64,000 nucleotides of DNA, taken from positions 62,001-126,000 of the forward strand of contig NZ_QURL01000001.1 of assembly GCF_003403015.1 (NCBI RefSeq). The letters are read 5' to 3'. The position numbers and the translations under genes were made by a program. Under the pieces are notes generated by a model, which did no database searches, was not told where the DNA came from, and saw only the letters and a program-made list of their open reading frames with translations. This stretch comes from Fulvimarina endophytica (GTDB lineage: Bacteria > Pseudomonadota > Alphaproteobacteria > Rhizobiales > Rhizobiaceae). Positions 1 to 7,939 of the stretch are shown one piece after another (the stretch's first letter is position 1; each line of letters begins with the position of its first letter).

Positions 1-148
1 TCAGGAGGCCGAGCCGCAGGGTCTGGTAGACGCGCTCCTGAACCGTCGTCAGGTCGACGGGTCCAAGGCCACTCTTCTTCTGCGCGTCTACGATCAAGGC
101 GAACTCCAACCTGTGGTGATGCGGCACGGCCCGGTGAGGCTCGTCCAT
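1..148 (-). CDS. GntR-family (FCD-type) transcriptional regulator, N-terminal part only
   Basis: The reverse strand from the ATG at 148 stays open to the window edge for 49 codons. The last visible residues, TTVQERVYQTLRLGLL, match the start of the winged-helix DNA-binding domain of GntR regulators, which usually reads VYxxLRxxLLxGxFxPG. About 33 residues precede the domain. The effector domain lies outside the window, so the FCD subfamily is an inference. The gene diverges from the transporter operon that begins at 360, and a perfect palindrome lies between them. The usual arrangement would make this the local repressor of the transporter and of the dehydrogenase and BKACE genes behind it. 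Confidence 0.72.
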   Translation of the reverse strand, partial: MDEPHRAVPHHHRLEFALIVDAQKKSGLGPVDLTTVQERVYQTLRLGLL

Positions 149-219
149 GCCGTGATGAGGACCTACACTAAGCCGCGACGGACCAGACCGCCACCAGGAA
201 CGATAACAAATTTTCGATG

Positions 220-229
220 TGTGATCACA
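220..229. promoter_or_regulatory. TGTGATCACA palindrome, candidate GntR operator
   Basis: A perfect 10-bp palindrome lies in an AT-richer patch (about 200-250) of the divergent intergenic region between the GntR gene (start 148) and the transporter operon (start 360). FCD-type GntR proteins commonly bind short palindromes of the form TnGTnnnACnA, which this fits. Binding by the neighbouring regulator is inferred. The rest of 149-359 shows no gene; a good ribosome binding site (GGGAGGAG) lies just before 360. Confidence 0.4.
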
Positions 230-359
230 AATCAAACATATTTTCAAACCGTTCGAACCGGTCTATACGGTTCATGCGCTGGGAGGCGCAGCCCGATCCG
301 ATAGGTCCGGGCCTCTGCCGGAAGAGGAGTTCCGGCGAAATTTTGGGAGGAGAACGCTC

Positions 360-1592
360 ATGAAGCATTTGACCCTGGTGGCGACGGCGTCCGTGGCAGC
401 CCTTGCGACATCGATCGCCCATGCCGAACCGCTGCGTATCGGCATCATCGAGAGCCTTTCGGGTGCGCAGACCTCGACCGGCCGCCTCTACGCCAATGCA
501 GTGAAATACGGCGTCGATCGCATCAATGAGGCGGGCGGCTTCAATGGCGAACCCGTCGTCGTCACTGAATACGACAATGCCGGCGGAGCGCCGGAGGCGG
601 CCGACAAGTTCCGGCAGGCCGTCGCCGACGGCGTCGACATCATCGTCCAGGGTGCCTCGTCCGCGATCGCCGGCCAGCTGACGGAGGATGTGCGCAAGCA
701 CAATATCCGCAATCCCGGCGACGAGATCCTGTTCATGAACCTCGGCGGCGAGGCCATGGAGCTGACCGGCGACAAGTGCCAGTTCTACCATTTCCGCTTC
801 ACGACCACCGCCCCGATGCGCGTCAACGCGCTCACCTCGGCGATGAAAGAGGCCGGCGACCTCGGCACGAAGGTCTACGCGATCAACCAGAACTATTCCT
901 GGGGTCAGGACATGCAGGCCGCGATCGAAGCGGCCGCGCCCGAGGAAGGTTACGAGGTCGTCGGCGAAGTGCTGCACGACGTCAACAAGATCCAGGACTT
1001 CGCGCCCTTCGTCGCGCGCATCAAGTCGGCCGCGCCCGATACCGTGATCACCGGCAACTGGTCGAACGATCTCCTGCTGCTCATGAAGGCGACCGGCGAT
1101 GCCGGGCTCGACGTGACCTTCGCCACCGCCTTCCTCGATCAGCCAGGCAATATCGCCAATGCGGGCAAGACCGCGCTCGGCCACTACATCGCCAACAACT
1201 ACGACAACGCCGCCGGCGACGGCACCTTCGCCGAGACCTATCGCCAGGCGACGGGCCATCTGCCGATCTTCGTGGAAGGGCATTCGGCCTTCGCCATGGC
1301 TCAGCTTCAGGAGGCCTTGAAGGGGCTCGATTTCGCCGGCGGTCCGATCAACGTCACCGAGATCGCGCTGGCGCTCGAGAACTCGACCTATGACAGCCCG
1401 GTCGGGCCGATCTCCATCCGCAAGGAGGACCACCAGTCGATCCGTCCGGTCGTGGTGTCGAAGGTCGTCGAGAACCCGAAATTCCCGGCCGAAGGCACGA
1501 CGCTGGGTTTTGCACCGGTCAAGATCGTCGAGGGCAAGGACGCGATCTATCCCGTGCAGGAGAGCTGCGAGATGGATCGCCCGGAGGGCTGA
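360..1592 (+). CDS. HAAT-family ABC transporter substrate-binding protein
   Basis: Periplasmic type I binding protein of the branched-chain amino acid (LivJ/LivK-like) group, 410 aa. The first 22 residues form a Sec signal peptide ending in AHA. The mature start EPLRIGIIESLSGAQ is the typical first beta strand of this fold. ATG 360 is chosen because GGGAGGAG lies at the right distance and the signal peptide starts there. It is first in an operon with two permeases, two ATPases, a short-chain dehydrogenase and a BKACE enzyme. The ligand cannot be read from the sequence; HAAT systems also carry amides, urea and aromatic acids, and the two enzymes suggest a keto-acid precursor. Confidence 0.93.
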   Translation: MKHLTLVATASVAALATSIAHAEPLRIGIIESLSGAQTSTGRLYANAVKYGVDRINEAGGFNGEPVVVTEYDNAGGAPEAADKFRQAVADGVDIIVQGASSAIAGQLTEDVRKHNIRNPGDEILFMNLGGEAMELTGDKCQFYHFRFTTTAPMRVNALTSAMKEAGDLGTKVYAINQNYSWGQDMQAAIEAAAPEEGYEVVGEVLHDVNKIQDFAPFVARIKSAAPDTVITGNWSNDLLLLMKATGDAGLDVTFATAFLDQPGNIANAGKTALGHYIANNYDNAAGDGTFAETYRQATGHLPIFVEGHSAFAMAQLQEALKGLDFAGGPINVTEIALALENSTYDSPVGPISIRKEDHQSIRPVVVSKVVENPKFPAEGTTLGFAPVKIVEGKDAIYPVQESCEMDRPEG

Positions 1593-1607
1593 TCGCAAGA
1601 GGTCGCC

Positions 1608-1636
1608 GGGTCCGGCAGGCATCCAGCGCCGGGCCC
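1608..1636 (+). terminator. Intercistronic hairpin after binding-protein gene
   Basis: A 9-bp stem (GGGTCCGGC with GCCGGGCCC, one G-U pair) with an 11-nt loop lies between the binding-protein stop and the permease start, followed by a pyrimidine-rich stretch without a clean T run. It may attenuate transcription or protect the 3' end of the upstream message, so that the binding protein is made in excess. This role is an inference. Confidence 0.45.
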
Positions 1637-1664
1637 TTCCTCCTGTTCCTTTGCCGGAATCACC

Positions 1665-2483
1665 ATGGAATTTGCGATCATCTCAACGCTCAACGGCGTG
1701 ACCTACGGCCTCTTGCTGTTCATGGTCTCGGCCGGCCTCACGCTGATTTTCGGCATGATGGGCGTCCTCAACTTCGCGCATGCCTCCTTCTACATGCTGG
1801 GCGCCTACGTCGCCTACGCGATCTCGCCCATCATCGGCTTCTGGGCCGCGCTCGTGATCGCTCCGCTCTTCGTCGGCCTCGTGGGCATGGGGGTCGAGCG
1901 CTACCTGCTGCCGCGCGTCCATAAGCACGGGCACGCTCATGAATTGCTGCTGACCTTCGGGCTCGCCCTCATCATCGAGGAGCTGATCAAGCTGTTCTTC
2001 GGCGACTTTCCGGTCAACTACCAGATGCCGGCGGAGCTCCGCTTTTCCGCCTTCACCATCTTCGGCACCGACTATCCCTTCTACCGCCTGTTCATCGGCG
2101 GGGTCGCCGTCGTGATGTTCACGACGCTCTGGCTGCTCCTGACGCGCACGCGCACCGGCATCGTCGTGCGCGCTGCCGAACGTCTGCCGCATATGGCCGA
2201 GGCCCTCGGCCACAATATCCCGCTCGTCTTCATGTTCGTGTTCGGCACCGGCGCCGCACTCGCAGGCCTTGCGGGCGCCGTCGCGGGCGCCTTCTATCCC
2301 ACCAATCCCAATATGGGCATCGAACTCGGCGTCATCGTCTTCGTCGTGGTGGTGGTCGGCGGCCTCGGCTCGCTCAAGGGCTCGCTCCTCGCCTCCCTGC
2401 TGATCGGGCTCTTCTCCTCCTTCGCGGTCGGGCTCGACTGGTCTCTGGCCAGCCTTCTCTCGCTCGTGGGCCTTGGCGACTAG
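1665..2483 (+). CDS. LivH-type ABC permease, ending at an in-frame amber codon
   Basis: Membrane permease of the HAAT transporter, 272 aa as read, with a near-continuous series of hydrophobic helices and the family segment ERYLLPRVHKHGHAHELLLTFG in its first half. The frame stops at TAG 2481-2483 after LSLVGLGD. The following 40 codons in the same frame encode what looks like the missing family C-terminus and end in TGA 2604-2606, one base before the next permease. Relatives often have an aromatic residue (Trp, TGG) near this point, so one G-to-A change could explain the stop. The protein is thus truncated by its last helix, read through, or the base is a sequencing error. Confidence 0.85.
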   Translation: MEFAIISTLNGVTYGLLLFMVSAGLTLIFGMMGVLNFAHASFYMLGAYVAYAISPIIGFWAALVIAPLFVGLVGMGVERYLLPRVHKHGHAHELLLTFGLALIIEELIKLFFGDFPVNYQMPAELRFSAFTIFGTDYPFYRLFIGGVAVVMFTTLWLLLTRTRTGIVVRAAERLPHMAEALGHNIPLVFMFVFGTGAALAGLAGAVAGAFYPTNPNMGIELGVIVFVVVVVGGLGSLKGSLLASLLIGLFSSFAVGLDWSLASLLSLVGLGD

Positions 2484-2606
2484 GCCCGTTCCATCGGTGG
2501 TCTCCTGACACTGGAGCTCTCGTCGGTGAGCGCGACCATCCCCTTCGCCCTGATGTTGATCGTCCTGCTGGTGCGTCCGGCCGGCCTTATGGGGGAGCGC
2601 AACTGA
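2484..2606 (+). other. In-frame continuation of the LivH permease beyond the amber stop
   Basis: Read in the upstream permease frame, this stretch encodes ARSIGGLLTLELSSVS followed by a hydrophobic helix ending in LLVRPAGLMGERN and then TGA. RPAGLMGE(R) is the typical end of LivH permeases. The TGA is separated by one base from the LivM start at 2608, the tight spacing expected of an intact operon. No separate gene start is credible here. Confidence 0.8.
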
Positions 2607-2607
2607 G

Positions 2608-3894
2608 ATGATGTCCTTCAGATCCGTCCTTCTCCTCGCAACGCTTCTCGCGCTGCTCCTCGCGGTCCCGCCGCTCCTCGACCTTGCCTGGCAGAACGCG
2701 CTGGTCAACGTGCTGATCGCGAGCCTCTTCGCGCTGGCCTTCAATCTCCTCGTCGGCCAAGCGGGCCTCCTGTCCTTCGGCCATGCGGCCTATTTCGGGG
2801 TCGGCGCCTTCGCGGCGCTTCATCTGATGATCGCGATCGAGGACGGGCTTGCCTTTCCGACGCCGCTGGTGCCGCTGGCTGGCGCTGTCGTAGGCCTGGT
2901 AGTCGGTCTCGTCGCGGGCTTTTTCGCGACCAAGCGCTCGGGCGTCTACTTCGCCCTCGTCACCCTTGCGATCGCGGAACTGATCCACGCTCTGGCGCCG
3001 CGTCTGGAAGGCCTGTTCGGCGGAGAATCGGGCATCGGCTCGATGCGCATGCCCTTTGCCGGCATCGTCTTCGGCTCGACGATCGAGGTCTACTATCTCA
3101 CGCTCGGCTGGGTCCTTTTCTGCGGGTTGGGTCTCTATCTCTACACCCTCACGCCCTTCGGGCGCCTGACCCTCGCGCTGCGCGACAACGAGCAGCGCGT
3201 GCGCTTCCTCGGCTACGACGCCCATTCCTCCAAGGTCATCGTCTTTGCGATCTCCGGCATGGTTTCGGGGGTTGCAGGGTCTCTCCTCGCCATCTCCAAC
3301 GAAACCGCGAACTACTCCCTCTTTGCCACGGATGTCTCCGCCCAGGTGGTGCTCCAGACCTTCGTCGGCGGCTCCACCGTCTTCTTCGGCCCGGTGATCG
3401 GTGCGGCGATCTTCGCGCTGTTCTCCTTCCTCGTCTCGGACCTCACGCGATCCTGGGTGTTCTACCAGGGGCTGATCTTCGTCCTGGTCATGCTCTACGC
3501 GCCGACGGGGATCGGCGGGGCGATCCAGCATCACATTCGCCATCGCCGTCAGCTCGACTGGCCGGCTCTGGCCGCTCCCTATGCGGCCATGCTCTTCGGC
3601 GGCCTTCTCGTGGCGGCCGGCATCGTCTTTGCGACGGAGATGGTCGCGGTGATGTTCGGCGAGGATTATGCCCGTACCCGGGAGGCCGCCGGCGGCGCCC
3701 TCATCCCCTTCGAGCTCTTCGGCGCGACGTGGAGCCCGACCGGCCCTTCAACCTACCTGATCCCCCTCGTGCTTCTCGGCGCCGGGATCGCGATCCTCGT
3801 AAAAGTCCGCCGCCGGATCGATGCCGTCTGGGCCGCACGGGGCGAGCAAGGATCGAAGACCCAGACACTCGCCACCACGGGAGGCATCCAGTGA
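2608..3894 (+). CDS. LivM-type ABC permease with C-terminal extension
   Basis: Second permease of the HAAT transporter, 428 aa. The core (about residues 1-305) has the LivM hallmark NLLVGQAGLLSFGHAAYFGVG, including the conserved LSFGHAA motif, and ends at the family's YAPTGIGG segment. Most LivM proteins end soon after this. Here about 120 more residues contain two extra hydrophobic helices (roughly residues 312-340 and 375-400) joined by a hydrophilic loop. Such extensions occur in some members; their role is not known to me. The stop overlaps the GTG start of the LivG ATPase. Confidence 0.93.
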   Translation: MMSFRSVLLLATLLALLLAVPPLLDLAWQNALVNVLIASLFALAFNLLVGQAGLLSFGHAAYFGVGAFAALHLMIAIEDGLAFPTPLVPLAGAVVGLVVGLVAGFFATKRSGVYFALVTLAIAELIHALAPRLEGLFGGESGIGSMRMPFAGIVFGSTIEVYYLTLGWVLFCGLGLYLYTLTPFGRLTLALRDNEQRVRFLGYDAHSSKVIVFAISGMVSGVAGSLLAISNETANYSLFATDVSAQVVLQTFVGGSTVFFGPVIGAAIFALFSFLVSDLTRSWVFYQGLIFVLVMLYAPTGIGGAIQHHIRHRRQLDWPALAAPYAAMLFGGLLVAAGIVFATEMVAVMFGEDYARTREAAGGALIPFELFGATWSPTGPSTYLIPLVLLGAGIAILVKVRRRIDAVWAARGEQGSKTQTLATTGGIQ

Positions 3895-4658
3895 GCGCAG
3901 ACACCAGAGTTCGGCCCGCGTTGAAGCTGTCCGGCGTGACGAAGTCCTTCGGGCCCATCGAGGTACTGAAACACCTAGATCTCGAGATCGCATCCGGTGA
4001 ACGCCATGCGGTGATCGGCCCGAACGGCGCCGGCAAGTCGACGCTCTTCAATCTCATCTCGGGGATTTTCGCCCCCTCGTCGGGCGAGATATCCCTCAAC
4101 GGGCGCTCTATCGGCGGAATGGCGCCCGAACAGATCAACCGAGCAGGGCTCGCCAGATCCTTCCAGATCACGAACATATTCCATCGCCTCAGCGTCTTCG
4201 AGAACCTGCGGATCGGCGTCCTCGCCCGCTTCGGCGTGCGCTACGGTCTCTTCCGCCCGATCTCCGGAATGCGCAGGATCAACGAGGAGACCGAGAAGGT
4301 GCTCGCACAGGTCGGGCTGGAATCGCGCGGACACGATCTTGCCGGCGACCTCACCTATTCCGAGCAGCGTGCGCTCGAGATCGGCATGACGCTGACGACG
4401 GGAGCCGATGTCATTCTCCTCGACGAGCCGACCGCCGGCATGTCGCGGGAGGAGACGGCCGAAGCCGTCGAACTCATCCGCGCGGTCACCGTGGGCAAGA
4501 CGCTCCTGATGGTCGAGCACGACATGAGCGTCGTGTTCAGCCTGTGCGACCGGGTCTCGGTCCTCGTCTATGGCAGCATCCTGGCCACCGACACGCCGCA
4601 AGGCGTCAGCGCGAACCACGCGGTGCAGGAAGCCTATCTCGGTCAGGAGGCGGCATGA
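3891..4658 (+). CDS. LivG-type ABC transporter ATPase
   Basis: Cytoplasmic ATP-binding subunit, 255 aa. I chose GTG 3891 because it overlaps the permease stop (GTGA) and gives the normal LivG length; the frame is open further upstream. Visible motifs are Walker A GPNGAGKST (about residues 42-50), the LivG Q-loop region ARSFQITNIF, a signature of the LTYSEQRALEIG type, Walker B VILLDEPTAGM and the H-loop LLMVEHDMSVV. The stop overlaps the next ATPase start in ATGA, so the two are translationally coupled. Confidence 0.95.
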   Translation: MSADTRVRPALKLSGVTKSFGPIEVLKHLDLEIASGERHAVIGPNGAGKSTLFNLISGIFAPSSGEISLNGRSIGGMAPEQINRAGLARSFQITNIFHRLSVFENLRIGVLARFGVRYGLFRPISGMRRINEETEKVLAQVGLESRGHDLAGDLTYSEQRALEIGMTLTTGADVILLDEPTAGMSREETAEAVELIRAVTVGKTLLMVEHDMSVVFSLCDRVSVLVYGSILATDTPQGVSANHAVQEAYLGQEAA

Positions 4659-5365
4659 GCCTGCTAGAGGTGAAAGGGCTTCACGCCCATTACGGCAAGA
4701 GCCACATCCTGCACGGGATCGACCTGTCGATCCCGGAGGCTTCGATCGTCTCGCTTCTCGGGCGCAACGGCTCGGGGCGCTCCACCCTCCTCAAGGCCAT
4801 GATGGGCCTCGTTCCGCCCACGGCCGGTACGGTGACGCTGAACGGCAGGCTGATCTCCGGGCGCCGCCCCTTCGATATCTGCCGCGAGGGCCTCGGCTAT
4901 GTCCCGGAGGAGCGTCTGGTCTTTCCGAACCTGACGGTCGAGGAGAACCTCGTGATGGGCGTCCAGAAGGGCTCCGGCGCAGGGCATCGATGGTCGCTCC
5001 AAGAAATGTACGACTACTTCCCCCGCCTCAAGGAGCGCCGTGCGATCCGCGCCGGCTACCTGTCGGGAGGCGAGCAGCAGATGCTGACCATGTGCCGTTC
5101 GCTTCTCGGCAATCCCCGCGTTCTCCTGATCGACGAGCCGACCGAGGGTCTCGCGCCGCGGATCGTCGAGGTGGTGATGGAAGTGATCCTCGATATCGCC
5201 CGCCGGGGCGTCGCCGTCGTCCTCGTCGAACAGAAGCTGACCATCGCCCTGAGGGTCGCGCGGACGGTGATGGTCATGGGGCATGGCGAACTGGTCTTCC
5301 GGGGGACACCGGAGGATCTCGAAGCCTCCCCCGATGTGCGCCGCAACTGGCTCGAAGTCGCATGA
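4655..5365 (+). CDS. LivF-type ABC transporter ATPase with Arg in Walker A
   Basis: Second ATPase of the transporter, 236 aa, starting at the ATG that overlaps the LivG stop. The signature LSGGEQQML, Walker B VLLIDEPTEGL and H-loop VVLVEQK (Gln after Glu, as is common in LivF) are present. Walker A reads GRNGSGRST: the invariant Lys is Arg, encoded by CGC. A subset of LivF-like proteins shares this, so it need not mean inactivity, but hydrolysis may rest more on LivG. The short-chain dehydrogenase starts 46 bp downstream. Confidence 0.94.
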   Translation: MSLLEVKGLHAHYGKSHILHGIDLSIPEASIVSLLGRNGSGRSTLLKAMMGLVPPTAGTVTLNGRLISGRRPFDICREGLGYVPEERLVFPNLTVEENLVMGVQKGSGAGHRWSLQEMYDYFPRLKERRAIRAGYLSGGEQQMLTMCRSLLGNPRVLLIDEPTEGLAPRIVEVVMEVILDIARRGVAVVLVEQKLTIALRVARTVMVMGHGELVFRGTPEDLEASPDVRRNWLEVA

Positions 5366-5411
5366 GCCGCGCGATGCCGATAAGCCTCTTACCGAATTGG
5401 GGAGACCCGTC

Positions 5412-6200
5412 ATGAGCCTCATGGAACGGATGCGCCCGAGGCCCGGCCTTCGCGTCCTCGTTACGGCGGGCGCGGGCGGCATCGGCTCGGCCATCGCGCG
5501 CGGCTTTCTGGAGGCCGGTGCGAAAGTCCTCGTCTGCGACGTGGACGAGGCCGCGCTCGACGCCTTCGCGAGCGCCTACCCGGATGCCTCGACCGTGCGC
5601 GCCGACGTCTCGCTGGACGCCGATGTCGCCTCGCTCGTCGATGCCGCTACCGAGCGGCTGGGCGGCCTCGACGTTCTCGTCAACAATGCCGGCATCGCCG
5701 GGCCGACCGGCGCGATCGACGAGATTTCCGTCGAGGACATCCGCCGTACGCTGGACGTCGATCTGTTCGGGCAGTTCCTCGTCCTGCGCCGCGCCGCGCC
5801 GCTCCTGCGTGCAAGCCCAGCGGGCGCGGTGATCAACATCTCCTCTGTCGCCGGTCGCCTGGGCTACGCCCTGCGCACGCCTTACGCCGCCTCCAAATGG
5901 GGCATTGTCGGCCTGACCGAGAGCCTTGCCAAGGAAATGGGACCGGACGGGGTGAGGGTGAACGCGATCCTGCCGGGCATCGTGCGGGGTGCCCGCATCG
6001 AGGGCGTGATCCGCGAGCGCGCCGAGGCCGCCGGGGTGAGTTACGAGGAGATGGAGGCGCGCTACCTCGCCAACACCTCGCTGCGCCGCATGGTGGAGCC
6101 GGAGGACGTCGCGTCCATGGCGCTCTTCCTGTGTTCGCCCGCCGGCGCCAACGTGTCGGGCCAGGCGATCAGCGTCTGCGGCAATGTCGAAACCATCTGA
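5412..6200 (+). CDS. Short-chain dehydrogenase/reductase (SDR)
   Basis: Classical SDR of 262 aa that should use NAD(P)(H) to interconvert an alcohol and a ketone. The cofactor loop is TAGAGGIG (residues 18-25), NNAG lies near residue 90, and the catalytic pair is Y158 and K162 in YAASKWG, with the Ser in ISSVAG. An acidic residue at the end of beta-2 (CDVDEAALDA) favours NAD over NADP by the usual rule. ATG 5412 is chosen because the cofactor-binding strand starts a few residues later. It lies between the transporter and the BKACE gene, so it may make the beta-keto acid that BKACE cleaves; that is inference. Confidence 0.92.
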   Translation: MSLMERMRPRPGLRVLVTAGAGGIGSAIARGFLEAGAKVLVCDVDEAALDAFASAYPDASTVRADVSLDADVASLVDAATERLGGLDVLVNNAGIAGPTGAIDEISVEDIRRTLDVDLFGQFLVLRRAAPLLRASPAGAVINISSVAGRLGYALRTPYAASKWGIVGLTESLAKEMGPDGVRVNAILPGIVRGARIEGVIRERAEAAGVSYEEMEARYLANTSLRRMVEPEDVASMALFLCSPAGANVSGQAISVCGNVETI

Positions 6201-6223
6201 ACGACTGATCGGGAGAGCCGTCC

Positions 6224-7159
6224 ATGGCCGCAGCCGCACGTAAGGTCATCATCACCTGCGCGATCACGGGGGGCATCCATACGCCCTCGATGTCGCCGCA
6301 TCTTCCCGTCACGCCGGACGAGATCGCCTCCCATGCGATCGAGGCCGCACAGGCCGGCGCGTCGATCCTCCATCTCCATGCCCGAAACCCCGAGGACGGA
6401 CGCCCGACCCAGGATCCGGAGGTCTTTGCGCAGTTTCTGCCCCGCATCAGGCAGGCGACCGACGCCGTCCTCAACCTCACCACCGGCGGCAGCCCGGTCA
6501 TGCAGGTGGAGGAGCGCCTCCAGCCGGCGCTGCGCTTTGCACCGGAACTCGCCTCGCTCAACATGGGCTCGATGAACTTCGCCCTGTTTCCGATGCTCGG
6601 GCGCTACGACAAATTCCAGCACGCCTGGGAGCCCGAATATCTGGAGAAGACGCGCGACGTCGTGTTCCGCAACACGTTCAAGGACATCGAGTACATTCTC
6701 CAGTCCTGCTCGGGCAATGGCACGCGCTTCGAATTCGAATGCTACGATACCGCCCATCTCTACAATCTCGCGCACTTCCTCGACCGCAAGCTCGTGACGC
6801 CGCCACTCTTCGTACAGACCGTGTTCGGCATTCTCGGTGGCATCGGCACGCACCCGGACGACATCTCCCACATGCGCCGCACGGCCGAGCGCCTGTTCGG
6901 CGACGACTATGTCTGGTCGGTCCTCGGCGCCGGCCGTCACCAGATGCCGATCACGACCATGGCGGCTTCCATGGGCGGCAATGTTCGGGTGGGCCTCGAA
7001 GACTCGCTCTGGGACGGACCCGGGCGCCTCGCCGAAAACAATGCCGTTCAGGTGCGCAGGATACGGGGCGTGCTCGAGGGGCTCGGCCTTGCGATCGCAA
7101 CGCCGGCTGAAGCGCGCGACATCCTGAGCCTCAAGGGAGGCGATCGGGTCGGGTTCTGA
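6224..7159 (+). CDS. BKACE-family beta-keto acid cleavage enzyme (DUF849)
   Basis: Protein of 311 aa in the family of 3-keto-5-aminohexanoate cleavage enzymes, zinc-dependent Claisen-type enzymes that use acetyl-CoA to cleave a beta-keto acid. The metal ligands H50 and H52 are seen in LHLHARNPEDGRP, the TGGSP segment that binds the keto acid is near residue 87, and the conserved Glu is in VGLEDSLW near residue 258. It is the last gene of the operon. The family covers many substrates (dehydrocarnitine, 3-oxoadipate and others) and the true one is not evident. Confidence 0.92.
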   Translation: MAAAARKVIITCAITGGIHTPSMSPHLPVTPDEIASHAIEAAQAGASILHLHARNPEDGRPTQDPEVFAQFLPRIRQATDAVLNLTTGGSPVMQVEERLQPALRFAPELASLNMGSMNFALFPMLGRYDKFQHAWEPEYLEKTRDVVFRNTFKDIEYILQSCSGNGTRFEFECYDTAHLYNLAHFLDRKLVTPPLFVQTVFGILGGIGTHPDDISHMRRTAERLFGDDYVWSVLGAGRHQMPITTMAASMGGNVRVGLEDSLWDGPGRLAENNAVQVRRIRGVLEGLGLAIATPAEARDILSLKGGDRVGF

Positions 7160-7214
7160 ATTCCGGCATCGTCCCGCATACTGCTTTCCGTTTTCGCATA
7201 GAGGAGGATGCATC

Positions 7215-7508
7215 ATGCTTCGATATCCAGTGGCGGTCCTGACCGCGGGCCTGACGCTCGGCTTCGCCGGCGCAGCGCTTGCGCAAGCCCTGCCGTCCGC
7301 CGATCCCGGAAGCGTCGGCATGTCGTCGGACCGGCTGGACCGGATCGGCGACGCGTTTCAGGCGGAGATCGATGCCGGCGAACTGCCGGGCGTCGTCGTC
7401 ATGGTCGCCCGGGACGGAAAGCTCGTCTATTCCACGGCGCTCGGGGACCCAGCGCTGGGCTCTGCGTATCGCGTCCTGTATCGTGCGGTGTATCGCAGAT
7501 TAGTGTGA
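7215..7508 (+). pseudogene. Truncated serine hydrolase (class C beta-lactamase/esterase family), 5' stump
   Basis: The 97-aa frame begins with a signal peptide (residues 1-23, ending ALAQA) and then follows the start of secreted class C beta-lactamase-like hydrolases: PGSVGMSSDRLDRIG, the helix before PGVVVMVARDGKLVYS, then LGDPALG. The expected SxxK nucleophile segment never arrives. After about 7455 the sequence changes abruptly into an Arg/Tyr-rich repeat and stops. The family is normally about 400 aa, so only the first fifth survives. A strong ribosome binding site (AGGAGG) precedes the ATG, so a short exported peptide might still be made. Confidence 0.72.
7466..7495. repeat. Three GTATCG units at 12-bp spacing
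   Basis: GTATCG occurs at 7466, 7478 and 7490, exactly 12 bp apart, right where the serine hydrolase coding sequence breaks off. Short regularly spaced repeats are typical of protein-binding ends of some insertion sequences (for example IS21-like ends). No transposase remains nearby, so an old insertion scar is an inference. Confidence 0.45.
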
Positions 7509-7939
7509 TCGTTTCGGGCGATAGCCGAATTTGCGGAATTCCGGCTTAATTGACGGAGAGTCCCCCTCTCCACCATCTGTTTCTCATTTCGAACGCGGAT
7601 AGGTCTCGTTCAGCCCCATGAACGGCATCGGATCGAGGTCGATCAGGGATCGACTGTTCACTTCCGCAAATTCACCTGTCGCAGCCGATCAGCATGGTGC
7701 CTGGTGTCCTCGATGCGTTCCGGCGGCATCTGGTTCCTGGGCAAACACGGTTGGAAGCGTGAGGTCAGTCACGGGGGCAAGATGAGGGGAGACCAAATGG
7801 CGCATGCCCGTCTCAAGCGGCCTTGCAAGGGCGTATTCGAGATATCCGATCGAGAATGGCGAGCGCCCAAGCGCACTCGATGAAACCGCGTCCCCTTCGA
7901 CCGCTCCGCAAGCCCGATGTCGATTGAACGATTCATCGG
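7509..7939. other. Non-coding stretch with decayed sequence and a 12-bp inverted repeat
   Basis: No credible complete gene lies between the hydrolase stump and the helicase. GAATTTGCGGAA (7527-7538) and TTCCGCAAATTC (7662-7673) form a perfect inverted repeat 123 bp apart. Between them the reverse strand can encode a short C-terminus-like peptide ending LDPMPFMGLNETYPRSK before a TGA at about 7587, which may be the tail of a lost gene. The stretch looks like rearrangement debris. The helicase promoter should lie in its last 150 bp, but I see no clear boxes. Confidence 0.45.

Noticed and set aside
113..304. 63-codon plus-strand frame at the left edge
   Set aside because: It overlaps the GntR N-terminus on the other strand and the operator region; composition is not protein-like.
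2608..3894. Possible frameshift joining LivH and LivM
   Set aside because: LivH continues in its own frame to TGA 2604-2606 and LivM starts cleanly at 2608; only the amber codon is abnormal.
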